Source: an uncultured Verrucomicrobiota bacterium
GTDB taxonomy: Bacteria; Verrucomicrobiota; Verrucomicrobiia; Limisphaerales; JAJXZI01
Reading direction: 5' to 3'
NCBI GenBank assembly: GCA_903847485.1
Contig: CAINDV010000661.1
Coordinates: forward strand, 1 to 32,428
Length of the DNA: 32,428 bases
A model generated the notes under the pieces. The model saw nothing but the letters and a program-made list of their open reading frames with translations. It was not told where the DNA came from and ran no database searches. Shown here one piece after another: positions 19,687-26,994 of the stretch. Both the position numbers and the translations under genes were made by a program. Within the stretch, counting starts at the first letter, position 1; each line of letters opens with the position of its first letter.

Positions 19687-19989
19687 ATGGCTGAAGCGAC
19701 CAACACAACAGAAGTCAAACGCGGCGTTCGCAAGGAACGCGTCGGTGAGGTCATCTCCAATAAGATGACGAAGACCATCGTAGTTCGGGTTCAGCGAAGG
19801 TATCAGCACGCCCGCTATAAAAAAGTCGTGACTGGCTACAAGAAATTCTATGCCCACGATGAAAAATGCGAGGCGAAGGTGGGCGATCAGGTGAGGATTG
19901 AGGAAACCCGTCCGCTGTCCAAGCTCAAGCACTGGCGTTTGGTACAAATTGTGGATCGAGCCATTGATGTTTCGCTCGTGGTGGTATAA
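19687..19989 (+). CDS. rpsQ: 30S ribosomal protein S17 (uS17)
   Basis: A 100-residue OB-fold protein that binds 16S rRNA in the 30S body. Core blocks are GEVISNKMTKTIVVRVQRRY, the region KVVTGYKKFYAHDEKCEAKV, GDQVRIEETRPLSKLKHWRL and VQIVDRA. A polar 15-residue N-terminal stretch precedes the core. The start is preceded by ATTTTTGT rather than a Shine-Dalgarno. rplN follows after 12 nt. Confidence 0.97.
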   Translation: MAEATNTTEVKRGVRKERVGEVISNKMTKTIVVRVQRRYQHARYKKVVTGYKKFYAHDEKCEAKVGDQVRIEETRPLSKLKHWRLVQIVDRAIDVSLVVV

Positions 19990-20001
19990 TCTGGAAGAGC
20001 T

Positions 20002-20328
20002 ATGCTTCAACTTCGTTCTATACTTGATGTTGCGGACAACACCGGAGCGCGCCGGGCGGCTACCATTGGGGTGCTGGGTAGCAACCAAGTGTATGCCCAT
20101 GTGGGTGATATCGTCAAAGTCCATATTAAGGAATCCTCGCCGGAAGCTACTGTAAAGAAGGGCGAGGTTGTGGATGCGGTTGTGGTGCGCACCAGGCAGG
20201 CCATCAAACGCAGTGACGGTTCCTATTTGCGCTTCGACAGTAATGCCATTGTGATCATAGACAAGGAGCGCAATCCCAAGGGCACCCGCATCTTCGGCCC
20301 GGTTGCTCGTGAGCTACGCGAGAAGTAG
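20002..20328 (+). CDS. rplN: 50S ribosomal protein L14 (uL14), cut short by an in-frame TAG
   Basis: uL14 is a beta-barrel protein at the 50S interface that contacts 16S rRNA and L19. The ORF shows [51 protein letters not shown] and [15 protein letters not shown], then stops at TAG (20326-20328) after 108 residues. The family is normally about 122. The next 12 codons in the same frame read [12 protein letters not shown], the normal uL14 C-terminus, and end at TGA (20365-20367). Read through, the product would be 121 residues. TAG could derive from CAG or AAG by one change. Either this is a sequence error, a real nonsense mutation, or the codon is read through. Many neighbouring genes end in TAG, so it is not reassigned generally. 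GGAAG precedes the start. Confidence 0.95.
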   Translation: MLQLRSILDVADNTGARRAATIGVLGSNQVYAHVGDIVKVHIKESSPEATVKKGEVVDAVVVRTRQAIKRSDGSYLRFDSNAIVIIDKERNPKGTRIFGPVARELREK

Positions 20329-20367
20329 TTCATGAAGATCATCTCCCTTGCCCCCGAGGTGCTTTGA
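20326..20367 (+). other. rplN: Conserved uL14 C-terminus beyond the in-frame TAG
   Basis: TAG followed in frame by TTC ATG AAG ATC ATC TCC CTT GCC CCC GAG GTG CTT and TGA, encoding [12 protein letters not shown]. This matches the C-terminus of E. coli uL14. The segment lies between the rplN TAG and the rplX ATG at 20372. It also contains an in-frame ATG 3 nt after the TAG, so re-initiation could yield an 11-residue peptide. Confidence 0.9.
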
Positions 20368-20371
20368 GATT

Positions 20372-20647
20372 ATGCCTAACTTTCACGTAAAAAAAGGCGA
20401 CGAGGTCGTCATCATCAGTGGTGCGCACAAAGGCAAGCGCGGCAAGTTGATCGCCATCGCCAGCAAGAAACAACGGGCGGTGGTCGAGGGTGCCTGCATG
20501 ATGAAGAAACACATGCGCAAGAGCCAGCAGCATCCCCAGGGTGCCATTGTCGAGCGCGAAGGGACGGTGCATATCTCCAACTTGATGAAAGCATCTGATT
20601 TTGACTCCCGTGCCGCCCGGCGGAAATCCAACGTCCAATCGACCTAA
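20372..20647 (+). CDS. rplX: 50S ribosomal protein L24 (uL24)
   Basis: A 91-residue assembly-initiator protein with an N-terminal KOW motif (VKKGDEVVIISGAHKGKRGK, residues 6-25). VVEGACMMKKHMRKSQQHPQ, GAIVEREGTVHISNLM and a short basic tail follow. Compared with E. coli (about 104 residues) the C-terminal strand block with VGFR...KKVR is missing. ATG at 20372 lies 4 nt after the TGA that ends the full uL14 frame, and gives the normal N-terminus; an in-frame ATG at 20348 falls within the uL14 tail. Confidence 0.95.
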   Translation: MPNFHVKKGDEVVIISGAHKGKRGKLIAIASKKQRAVVEGACMMKKHMRKSQQHPQGAIVEREGTVHISNLMKASDFDSRAARRKSNVQST

Positions 20648-20649
20648 GC

Positions 20650-21216
20650 GTGCCGGAATCCAAGGCCAGCCAAATGAAGTCACGACTTTACAACAAATAT
20701 ATCACTGAAGTTCTCCCGGCGCTGAAGGCGAAGCGTGGTTACACGAACGTCCACCAGATACCACACTTGGAGAAGATCGTGGTCAACATGGGGGTAAGTG
20801 CCTCGCTGGAGAAGGTCGCGGTTGAAGATGCGGCCAAGGACTTGGCTCAAATTACCGGACGCAAGGCCGCGATCAGCAAGTCCCGCAAGAGCGTGGCCAA
20901 CTTCAAACTCCGCGAGAACCAGCCCATTGGGTGCCGAGTTACGCTGCGCCGGGATGCCATGTACGAGTTCTTCGACCGGTTGGTGGCGGCCGCGCTCCCG
21001 CGAATTCGTGACTTTCGGGGATTGTCCCCACGCAAATTCGATGGCCGGGGTAATTACTCTTTTGGCGTGGCAGAGCAGTCCATTTTCCCGGAGATCGAGA
21101 TGGACAAGATCAAGCGAACCCAGGGCATGGATATTACCATTGTCACGTCCGCTACCACCGACTCCGAAGCCCTTGATTTTTTGAAATTAATGGGCTTTCC
21201 GTTCGCCGAGAAATAG
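20650..21216 (+). CDS. rplE: 50S ribosomal protein L5 (uL5)
   Basis: A protein of the central protuberance that binds 5S rRNA and P-site tRNA. It contains YNKYITEVLPALKAKRGY, HLEKIVVNMGVSASLEKVAV, KSRKSVANFKLRENQPIGCR, VTLRRDAMYEFFDRLV, the FRGLSPRKFDGRGNYSFGV block and GMDITIVTSATTDSEALDFL. From GTG at 20650 it is 188 residues. ATG at 20674 would give 180, closer to the common 179, and is an equally possible start. Neither has a Shine-Dalgarno. Confidence 0.96.
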   Translation: MPESKASQMKSRLYNKYITEVLPALKAKRGYTNVHQIPHLEKIVVNMGVSASLEKVAVEDAAKDLAQITGRKAAISKSRKSVANFKLRENQPIGCRVTLRRDAMYEFFDRLVAAALPRIRDFRGLSPRKFDGRGNYSFGVAEQSIFPEIEMDKIKRTQGMDITIVTSATTDSEALDFLKLMGFPFAEK

Positions 21217-21228
21217 CAATTTTTAGAT

Positions 21229-21498
21229 ATGGCCAAGAAATCATGGATTGAGCGCAACAAGCGCAAGGCAGCGACAGTGAAGAAATTCGCTGTGAAGCGA
21301 GCCGAACTTAAGGCGAAGGGTGATTACGCTGGGCTGGCGAAGTTGCCTAAGGACGCGAGCCCTATCCGGCTCATCAATCGGTGTGCTGTCACGGGTCGCC
21401 GCCACGGCTTCCTGCGCAAATTTGGGGTTTCACGCCTCACTTTTCGTGAAGGCGCGCTGAACGGGATGATTCCGGGTGTGACGAAGGCCAGTTGGTGA
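21229..21498 (+). CDS. rpsN: 30S ribosomal protein S14 (uS14), zinc-free type
   Basis: An 89-residue 30S head protein. It has [20 protein letters not shown] at the start and the signature [20 protein letters not shown] with [17 protein letters not shown] at the end. Only one cysteine remains in the region where zinc-binding S14 proteins carry two CxxC pairs, so this is the zinc-independent form. The start is preceded by AATTTTTAGAT and no Shine-Dalgarno. Confidence 0.97.
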   Translation: MAKKSWIERNKRKAATVKKFAVKRAELKAKGDYAGLAKLPKDASPIRLINRCAVTGRRHGFLRKFGVSRLTFREGALNGMIPGVTKASW

Positions 21499-21502
21499 GC
21501 GT

Positions 21503-21892
21503 ATGACTGACACGATTTCTGACATGTTGGCCCGGATTCGGAACGCCGGGATGGCCTTACTACCGGTCGTTGAGTTGCCGCATTCGCACATTAAGGAAAG
21601 CATTGCCCAAATTCTCCGTAAGGAAGGCTATGTGAGTGATGTCTTGGTCGAGGGCAAGGTGCCGAAGAAAACGATCAAGCTGAAGCTGAAGTACCAAGGG
21701 AAGAAGTCCGTGATTGAGGGCTTGCGCCGGATCAGCCGGCCGGGATTGCGCCGCTATGTTGGGTCCACGGAGATGCCGCGGGTACGCGCCGGGTTGGGCA
21801 TTTCCATTATCTCCACACCCGAGGGTGTTATGTCCGGTGCTGAGGCCCGGAAAAAGAATCTGGGCGGCGAAGTGCTGTGTTACGTCTGGTAA
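21503..21892 (+). CDS. rpsH: 30S ribosomal protein S8 (uS8)
   Basis: A 129-residue 16S-binding protein of the 30S platform and, in E. coli, repressor of the spc operon. It shows TDTISDMLARIRNAGMALLP, HIKESIAQILRKEGYVSDV, LKYQGKKSVIEGLRRISRPG and a C-terminal GVMSGAEARKKNLGGEVLCYVW. The C-terminal STPEGVMSGAEAR block is near-invariant in the family. It starts 4 nt after rpsN. No copy of the S8 target on the rplE start region was recognised. Confidence 0.98.
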   Translation: MTDTISDMLARIRNAGMALLPVVELPHSHIKESIAQILRKEGYVSDVLVEGKVPKKTIKLKLKYQGKKSVIEGLRRISRPGLRRYVGSTEMPRVRAGLGISIISTPEGVMSGAEARKKNLGGEVLCYVW

Positions 21893-21904
21893 GCTGCGAA
21901 TTTT

Positions 21905-22441
21905 ATGTCGCGAATTGGAAAACAACCCATCGGCATCCCGGCCCAAGTCAAGGTCGAGGTGAAGGGCCGTTCTATCTCAGTCGAAGGCCCGAAGGGCAAA
22001 CTCCGTTGGGAGTTGCCGGCACGTACCAGCCTGAAGGTTGTCGCGGGCGAAGTGCTCGTGAGCCGGGAAGGCGATGACGCGCAAGCTAAGGCCCTGCACG
22101 GATTGAGCCGCGCCTTGGTCAATAACATGGTTAGAGGCGTCAGCGAGGGATTCGTTAAGAAATTGGAAATTCAAGGGGTAGGCTTCAAGGCCAATGTTCA
22201 AGGTAGCACGGTCAACATGATTTTGGGCTTTTCCCACCCGATTGCCTATCCTATCCCTAGCCAGATCAAGGTGACTGTCGAGGAAAACACTAAGATCACG
22301 ATTGAAGGACCGGATAAGTCAATCGTCGGCAAGGTGGCGGCCGAACTGCGTAGCTTCTACCCGCCGGAACCTTACAAGGGCAAGGGAGTGCGCTATGTCG
22401 GCGAGCGTGTTGAGCGCAAGGAAGGCAAGACCGTCCAGTAA
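21905..22441 (+). CDS. rplF: 50S ribosomal protein L6 (uL6)
   Basis: A 178-residue two-domain protein near the factor-binding site and sarcin-ricin loop. It has MSRIGKQPIGIPAQVKVEVK, SVEGPKGKLRWELP, the central LVNNMVRGVSEGFVKKLEIQ, GVGFKANVQG and the C-terminal RSFYPPEPYKGKGVRYVGER. Length is typical. GAATTTT directly precedes the ATG and there is no Shine-Dalgarno. A 51-nt gap follows before rplR, in which I see no structure. Confidence 0.98.
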   Translation: MSRIGKQPIGIPAQVKVEVKGRSISVEGPKGKLRWELPARTSLKVVAGEVLVSREGDDAQAKALHGLSRALVNNMVRGVSEGFVKKLEIQGVGFKANVQGSTVNMILGFSHPIAYPIPSQIKVTVEENTKITIEGPDKSIVGKVAAELRSFYPPEPYKGKGVRYVGERVERKEGKTVQ

Positions 22442-22492
22442 GAGTTGTCTGATGGAGAAAAGATAGCCCGGCAAAATCCGTGACGCATTGAG

Positions 22493-22897
22493 ATGAGAAC
22501 TGACAAAAAGATTCAACTGGAACGAAAGCGCCATTGGCGAGTGCGGAAGACGGTCATTGGGACCGGCGTTCGCCCGCGAATGAGTGTCGCCTTTACTAAC
22601 CAACACATATACGTTCAGTTTATTGATGACGCGGCTGGAGTGACGCTGGCGATGGCCTCCACACTTAGTAAGAAGTCCGAGTCACCGGGGAAGCTATCAG
22701 CCAATACCACCAGTGCGCAGGTCGTTGGCAAACTGGCTGCGGAAGCGGCCATGGCCAAGGGAATCACTCAAGTGGTCTTCGATCGCGGCGGAGCGCGCTA
22801 TCACTGGAAGAAGGGTAATAGTAAAGAGAGTAAGCCGGTCTATGGCAAACTGGCAACATTGGCTGAGGCTGCGCGCGCAGTGGGTCTCAAGTTTTAA
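22493..22897 (+). CDS. rplR: 50S ribosomal protein L18 (uL18)
   Basis: A 134-residue 5S rRNA-binding protein. Visible features are RKRHWRVRKTVIGTGVRPRM at the N-terminus, VAFTNQHIYVQFIDDAAGVT, LAAEAAMAKGITQVVFDRGG and YGKLATLAEAARAVGLKF at the C-terminus. It is somewhat longer than the usual 117-122 because of extra residues in the central and C-terminal loops (HWKKGNSKESKPVYG). Order and spacing fit the spc genes. Confidence 0.96.
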   Translation: MRTDKKIQLERKRHWRVRKTVIGTGVRPRMSVAFTNQHIYVQFIDDAAGVTLAMASTLSKKSESPGKLSANTTSAQVVGKLAAEAAMAKGITQVVFDRGGARYHWKKGNSKESKPVYGKLATLAEAARAVGLKF

Positions 22898-22918
22898 TTT
22901 TCAACCCAAAAGAATATT

Positions 22919-23569
22919 GTGGCGGAACCAACGAAAGTAGAAAACGCCGGGGCGCGTGGCTCGCGCGGTGGCGGTCGCGGACGGCCCGGGCGTCCGGGCG
23001 GCGCGCGTTCGGAAGGCAGTTTTGACAGCAAATCCGGGGTTGAACTGGCAGAGAAAGTCGTGTTCATCAATCGCTCGGCCAAGGTTGTCAAAGGCGGACG
23101 CCGCTTTAGTTTCAGCGCGCTCGTGGTTGCTGGCGACAAGCAGGGCAAGGTGGGGGTTGGTCTAGGCAAGGCCGGCGAGGTCGCCGACGCGATCCGCAAG
23201 GGTGGCGAAGTGGCCAGGGGGATGCTGGTCTCCATCGCGGTCAAAGGTCCAACCATTCCGCACGAGGTGACCGCCCGCTTTGACGGTGGTTATGTTTTAC
23301 TTAGGCCGGCTTCGCCGGGCACCGGAATTATCGCGGGCAAGACGGTTCGCGCCGTCCTAGAGGCGGTGGGTTTGAAGGATGTATTGAGTAAGTCGCTCGG
23401 ATCAAAGAATCCTGCCAATGTGGTTAAGGCTACCTTGGTTGCACTACAGCAACTACGACTGCGGGAAACCATTTTTGCCAACCGCGGACTGGCAGTGAAG
23501 AAGCCGGAACCGCCGCAACTCCCGGCCGAGCCAGTCGCAGCCGCCGCAGGCGAAATGGTGAACATTTAA
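22919..23569 (+). CDS. rpsE: 30S ribosomal protein S5 (uS5)
   Basis: A 216-residue protein that shapes the decoding centre and mRNA entry channel. The core begins near residue 42 with [73 protein letters not shown] and [16 protein letters not shown]. The first 40 residues are Arg/Gly-rich ([17 protein letters not shown]), and a Pro/Ala-rich tail follows the core; E. coli S5 has 167 residues. The start is GTG with no Shine-Dalgarno. rplO follows after 3 nt; rpmD (L30), often found here, is absent. Confidence 0.97.
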   Translation: MAEPTKVENAGARGSRGGGRGRPGRPGGARSEGSFDSKSGVELAEKVVFINRSAKVVKGGRRFSFSALVVAGDKQGKVGVGLGKAGEVADAIRKGGEVARGMLVSIAVKGPTIPHEVTARFDGGYVLLRPASPGTGIIAGKTVRAVLEAVGLKDVLSKSLGSKNPANVVKATLVALQQLRLRETIFANRGLAVKKPEPPQLPAEPVAAAAGEMVNI

Positions 23570-23572
23570 CTT

Positions 23573-24040
23573 ATGCGTTTGCACGATTTGAAACCCCGTC
23601 CCGGTGCCAAGCACCGGCGGAAGCGCCTCGGTCAGGGCGAGTCCAGTGGCCACGGCAAGACTAGCGGGCGCGGTGGCAAGGGTCAGACGGCCCGGTCGGG
23701 CAGTTCGATTCGACCCGGTTTTGAGGGCGGGCAGATGCCCTTGATTCGCCGTATTCCCAAGCGTGGCTTTAGCAACGCCCGGCACGCGACGGTCTATGCC
23801 GCAGTGAACGTGGCGTCCTTGAATCAGTTCGAGGATGGTGCGCGGGTGGACGTGGTGACTGTGAAACAGGCCGGGTTGGCTAACGGGCCAAGCAACGGGA
23901 TCAAAATCTTGGGCAATGGCAAATTGGCCAAGAAGCTGACGGTTTGCGCTCATGCCTTCAGTGCTTCTGCCAAGGCGCAAATCGAGGCCTTGGGCGGGCA
24001 GTGTGAGTTGATCAACAAGCCGGCTGCGGGGAAGGTGTAG
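23573..24040 (+). CDS. rplO: 50S ribosomal protein L15 (uL15)
   Basis: A 155-residue late-assembly 50S protein. The N-terminus is typical: MRLHDLKPRPGAKHRRKRLG, QGESSGHGKTSGRGGKGQTA, and PGFEGGQMPLIRRIPKRGF. The C-terminal domain keeps VKILGNGKL-like sequence (IKILGNGKLAKKLTVCAHAF) and ALGGQCELI. Length is slightly above the 144 of E. coli. secY follows after 19 nt. Confidence 0.97.
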   Translation: MRLHDLKPRPGAKHRRKRLGQGESSGHGKTSGRGGKGQTARSGSSIRPGFEGGQMPLIRRIPKRGFSNARHATVYAAVNVASLNQFEDGARVDVVTVKQAGLANGPSNGIKILGNGKLAKKLTVCAHAFSASAKAQIEALGGQCELINKPAAGKV

Positions 24041-24059
24041 GCGCGGCGACTAATTAGGC

Positions 24060-25439
24060 ATGATAGCCTCCATCTTTAACACCTTCGCCAACTGCTTCAA
24101 GATCCCGGAGCTTAAGTCCCGGATTTTGTTCACCTTGTTGCTGCTCGCCATCTGCCGGCTGATGTCGGTCATCACCGTGCCCGGTTTGGACGGTCCGGCG
24201 CTGCACGAGTATTTTCAGAAGATGGGGCAGAAGGAGGGCGGTGGCGTGCTGGGGATGTATAGCATGTTCACGGGCGGGGCCTTGGAGAACTGTGCCATTG
24301 CGGCGTTGGGCATCATGCCTTACATCAGCGCGACGATCATCATTCAGTTACTGACGGCGGTAGTCCCTCAGTTGAGCAAGTTGGCTCGGGAAGAAGGCGG
24401 ACGTCCAAAGTTGATCCAGTATGGACGATATCTGACCCTGATCCTCTGCCTTGGGCAGGGCTTCGTCATGGCCTTAGGGTGGGAAAACGCGGGCAAGATA
24501 TTTCAAGGATTCCAAGGCAACTTAGTTCTGTATCAAAACATTTGGTGGTATCGCATTCAAACCACCTTAGTGCTTACTACTGGGACACTGCTACTGATGT
24601 GGTTAGGCGAGCAAATCACCGAGCGGGGGATTGGCAACGGCGTTTCGCTGGTCATCACGATCGGCATTCTGGCGCGGCTGCCGGCGGCCGTGCGGGGACT
24701 CTATGACACCTTCCTGTCCCACGGCGATGTGGAGTCCAAGATGAATCTGGGCCATGCGATTGTCTTGATCGTTCTGTTGTTCGTAGTCGTGGCTGCGGTG
24801 GTTGCCATTACCCAGGCCCAGCGCAAGATTCCCGTGCAGTACGCCCAGCGTGCCGTCGGTCGCAAGGTTTACGGCGGCGGAACCTCCTTCCTGCCCCTGC
24901 GTGTGAATTACGCTGGCGTGATGCCGATTATTTTTGCCGGCGCGATCTTGATGTTTCCCTCGATGATCTTTCAGACGCTCTATTCCAAGACCGGCATTGG
25001 CATCTTTCGTGACCTCTATGCGGTGTTGCAAGAGCACTCGTTTTGGTACAATCTGGTTTACGGGCTGATGATCATGTTCTTCTCCTATTTCTGGGTGGCG
25101 ACCCAGTTCAATGAGTTGCAGATTGCCGACGATCTGAAGAAGAACGGCGGTTACATTCCTGGGGTGCGCCCGGGGCAGGCCACCAGCACGTTTTTGCATA
25201 ATTCCATGCATCGCATCACGCTGGCTGGGGCGGTCTTCCTCACCATCATCGCTATCATTCCGAATCTACTCTATCGGAGCATGGACATTCCCTACGCGGT
25301 TGCTCAGTTCTTTGGCGGTACCAGTCTGTTGATCACGGTCGGCGTCTTGCTGGACACGATGCGCCAGATGGAGTCCCACCTCTTGATGCGGCACTACGAC
25401 GGCTTCCTGAAGAAGGGTCGCATCAAGGGTCGTTTCTAG
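24060..25439 (+). CDS. secY: Preprotein translocase subunit SecY
   Basis: A 459-residue inner-membrane channel for protein export, a partner of the SecE encoded at the other end of the cluster. The expected string of about ten hydrophobic segments is visible. Landmarks are ILFTLLLLAICRLMSVITVP (TM1), the plug-region MYSMFTGGALENCAIAALGI, MPYISATIIIQLLT (TM2), GEQITERGIGNGVSLVITIG, QRKIPVQYAQRAVGRKVYGG, FLPLRVNYAGVMPIIFAGAI and DDLKKNGGYIPGVRPGQATS. The cytosolic C-terminus ends RHYDGFLKKGRIKGRF. adk, a common neighbour, is absent. Confidence 0.98.
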   Translation: MIASIFNTFANCFKIPELKSRILFTLLLLAICRLMSVITVPGLDGPALHEYFQKMGQKEGGGVLGMYSMFTGGALENCAIAALGIMPYISATIIIQLLTAVVPQLSKLAREEGGRPKLIQYGRYLTLILCLGQGFVMALGWENAGKIFQGFQGNLVLYQNIWWYRIQTTLVLTTGTLLLMWLGEQITERGIGNGVSLVITIGILARLPAAVRGLYDTFLSHGDVESKMNLGHAIVLIVLLFVVVAAVVAITQAQRKIPVQYAQRAVGRKVYGGGTSFLPLRVNYAGVMPIIFAGAILMFPSMIFQTLYSKTGIGIFRDLYAVLQEHSFWYNLVYGLMIMFFSYFWVATQFNELQIADDLKKNGGYIPGVRPGQATSTFLHNSMHRITLAGAVFLTIIAIIPNLLYRSMDIPYAVAQFFGGTSLLITVGVLLDTMRQMESHLLMRHYDGFLKKGRIKGRF

Positions 25440-25489
25440 TTCTAGTTTGCACCCTAAGTTCGCGGGTTGCGGCACGGGGCTGGCATTCT

Positions 25490-26281
25490 GTGAGCGGGCG
25501 TCCGGTAGTGATCATTGTAAAAACAGAGCGAGAACAGGAAGCGATGCGAAAGGCTTGCCAGGTTGCGAGTCTTGTGTTGCAAGAGATAATTGATTATTTG
25601 AAGCCGGGTCAAACGACCCGTGACGTGGACGAATTCGCCGCGCGCCGCATCTTGCAGCACGGAGGTCGGAGCGCCTTTCTGGGCTATAAGAAGTATCCCA
25701 GTAACACTTGTATCTCGGTCAACGAGCAGGTGGTGCATGGTGTAGCTGGAGGGCGCAGGTTGATGTTCGGAGACATCGTGAGTTTGGATGTCGGGGTAAG
25801 CTATGGTGGGTTCATCGGGGATCTCGCCCGGACCGTGTCCGTGGGCGGTTGTGCCGTCGAGGCTCAGCGGTTGATGGATGCCACCGAGCAGGCTCTCTAT
25901 ATGGGTGTCGCCCAGGCTATGCCTGGCAATCGAGTGTCGGACATTTCGCGGGCGGTGCAGCAGTGTGTCGAAGGCCACGGGTTCAACGTGGTTCGCGAGT
26001 TTGTCGGGCACGGTGTCGGTCGGTCCATGCATGAAGATCCGCAGGTGCCGAATTTTGTGGACGGCAAATCATCGCCCAAGTTGCGGCCTGGTATGACGAT
26101 AGCCATTGAACCGATGGTGAATGCCGGGGTGGCGGCGGTCAAAGTGCTAAATGATGGCTGGACAGTGGTGACGGAAGATGGTTCACTCTCCTCCCATTTT
26201 GAGCACACGGTCTTGGTGACGGACGGTGAACCGGAAATCTTGACATGGCACGAGCAGCCGACATCCGCGCTGAGGGCGTGA
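25490..26281 (+). CDS. map: Methionine aminopeptidase, type I
   Basis: A 263-residue metallo-aminopeptidase that removes the initiator methionine from new proteins whose second residue is small. The five metal ligands of the pita-bread fold are Asp100, Asp111, His174, Glu207 and Glu238. The substrate-contacting His83 lies in NEQVVHGV and His181 in SMHEDPQVPN. FIGDLARTVSVG and FVGHGVGRSMHED are characteristic of type I. GTG at 25490 gives the longest family-like N-terminus (VVIIVKTEREQEAMRKA); a later GTG is possible. The last 37 nt overlap infA. Confidence 0.96.
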   Translation: MSGRPVVIIVKTEREQEAMRKACQVASLVLQEIIDYLKPGQTTRDVDEFAARRILQHGGRSAFLGYKKYPSNTCISVNEQVVHGVAGGRRLMFGDIVSLDVGVSYGGFIGDLARTVSVGGCAVEAQRLMDATEQALYMGVAQAMPGNRVSDISRAVQQCVEGHGFNVVREFVGHGVGRSMHEDPQVPNFVDGKSSPKLRPGMTIAIEPMVNAGVAAVKVLNDGWTVVTEDGSLSSHFEHTVLVTDGEPEILTWHEQPTSALRA

Positions 26282-26469
26282 TCGTCGCCTTATTGCCCAA
26301 GGGTCGATGCCGTGTGGCGTTGGTTAACGGGCACCGTTTGGTGGCTTGGCGTAAGCGCAGCCAGCCTGTCGCACGCCTCGAGATCGGCATGAAGGTAAAC
26401 TTGGAAATTTCGCCTTGCGATGTGGCGCAAGGGTATTTGGTTGAGCAGAAAACAAATTTGAGACAATGA
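26245..26469 (+). CDS. infA: Divergent translation initiation factor IF-1-like protein
   Basis: A 74-residue OB-fold protein in the normal infA position, before rpmJ. It matches IF-1 in the frame [21 protein letters not shown]-x-x-x-A, then [16 protein letters not shown]. However, the usual HISGKMRKNYIRIL block is replaced by [13 protein letters not shown], and the C-terminal GRI-x-x-R ending is lost. IF-1 binds the 30S A site and aids initiation; several of its rRNA-contacting residues seem altered. It overlaps map by 37 nt and its TGA overlaps the rpmJ ATG. It may be the cell's IF-1 or a second, specialised copy. Confidence 0.82.
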   Translation: MARAADIRAEGVIVALLPKGRCRVALVNGHRLVAWRKRSQPVARLEIGMKVNLEISPCDVAQGYLVEQKTNLRQ

Positions 26470-26579
26470 AAGTTCGCGCATCAGTAAAGAGACTTTGCGA
26501 GCACTGTAAAATAGTGCGTCGTCGCGGAGTTATCCGCGTCATTTGCACCAATGCCCGGCACAAGCAACGGCAAGGTTAG
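26466..26579 (+). CDS. rpmJ: 50S ribosomal protein L36 (bL36)
   Basis: A 37-residue zinc-ribbon protein of the 50S subunit. The sequence starts [20 protein letters not shown] and ends [13 protein letters not shown]. Zinc ligands are Cys11, Cys14, Cys27 and His32, so this is the zinc-binding form. The start ATG shares four bases (ATGA) with the infA stop, indicating translational coupling. rpsM starts 11 nt after the TAG. Confidence 0.96.
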   Translation: MKVRASVKRLCEHCKIVRRRGVIRVICTNARHKQRQG

Positions 26580-26590
26580 ACACATCCTAT

Positions 26591-26986
26591 ATGGCACGTA
26601 TCATCGGCGTTGAAATTCCCAGCCAGAAGCGCATTGACATTGCGCTCCGCTACATCTACGGCATCGGACCGCGTAATGCGGTGGAGATCCTGGAGAGAGC
26701 TAACATTGCTGCCAGCACGCGAGCCAAAGATTTGACGGAGCAGCAGTTATCCCAGATCGTTCACGCGATTCAGGAAGGCAAGTATGTCATCGAAGGCGAC
26801 CTTCGCCGCGAGATCGGCATGAATCTGAAGCGGTTGCAGGGCATCAAGTGCTACCGCGGCATCCGGCACATGCGCAGTCTGCCGGTGCGCGGGCAACGTA
26901 CGCAAACCAATGCTCGCACCCGCAAAGGTCCGCGTAAGACGGTTGGGGTGCAGCGCAATCCTAACGCGAAGACCGGCATTCACTAA
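26591..26986 (+). CDS. rpsM: 30S ribosomal protein S13 (uS13)
   Basis: A 131-residue 30S head protein that bridges to the 50S subunit and touches P-site tRNA with its basic tail. It has [79 protein letters not shown] and RKGPRKTVG. The tail ([11 protein letters not shown]) is a little longer than in E. coli. ATG at 26591 gives the invariant N-terminus; the open frame upstream overlaps rpmJ. Confidence 0.98.
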   Translation: MARIIGVEIPSQKRIDIALRYIYGIGPRNAVEILERANIAASTRAKDLTEQQLSQIVHAIQEGKYVIEGDLRREIGMNLKRLQGIKCYRGIRHMRSLPVRGQRTQTNARTRKGPRKTVGVQRNPNAKTGIH

Positions 26987-26994
26987 CAACACCC

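Noticed and set aside
20326-20328. Global recoding of UAG as an amino acid
   Set aside because: More than a dozen well-bounded genes in the window end naturally at TAG, so only a local effect is plausible.
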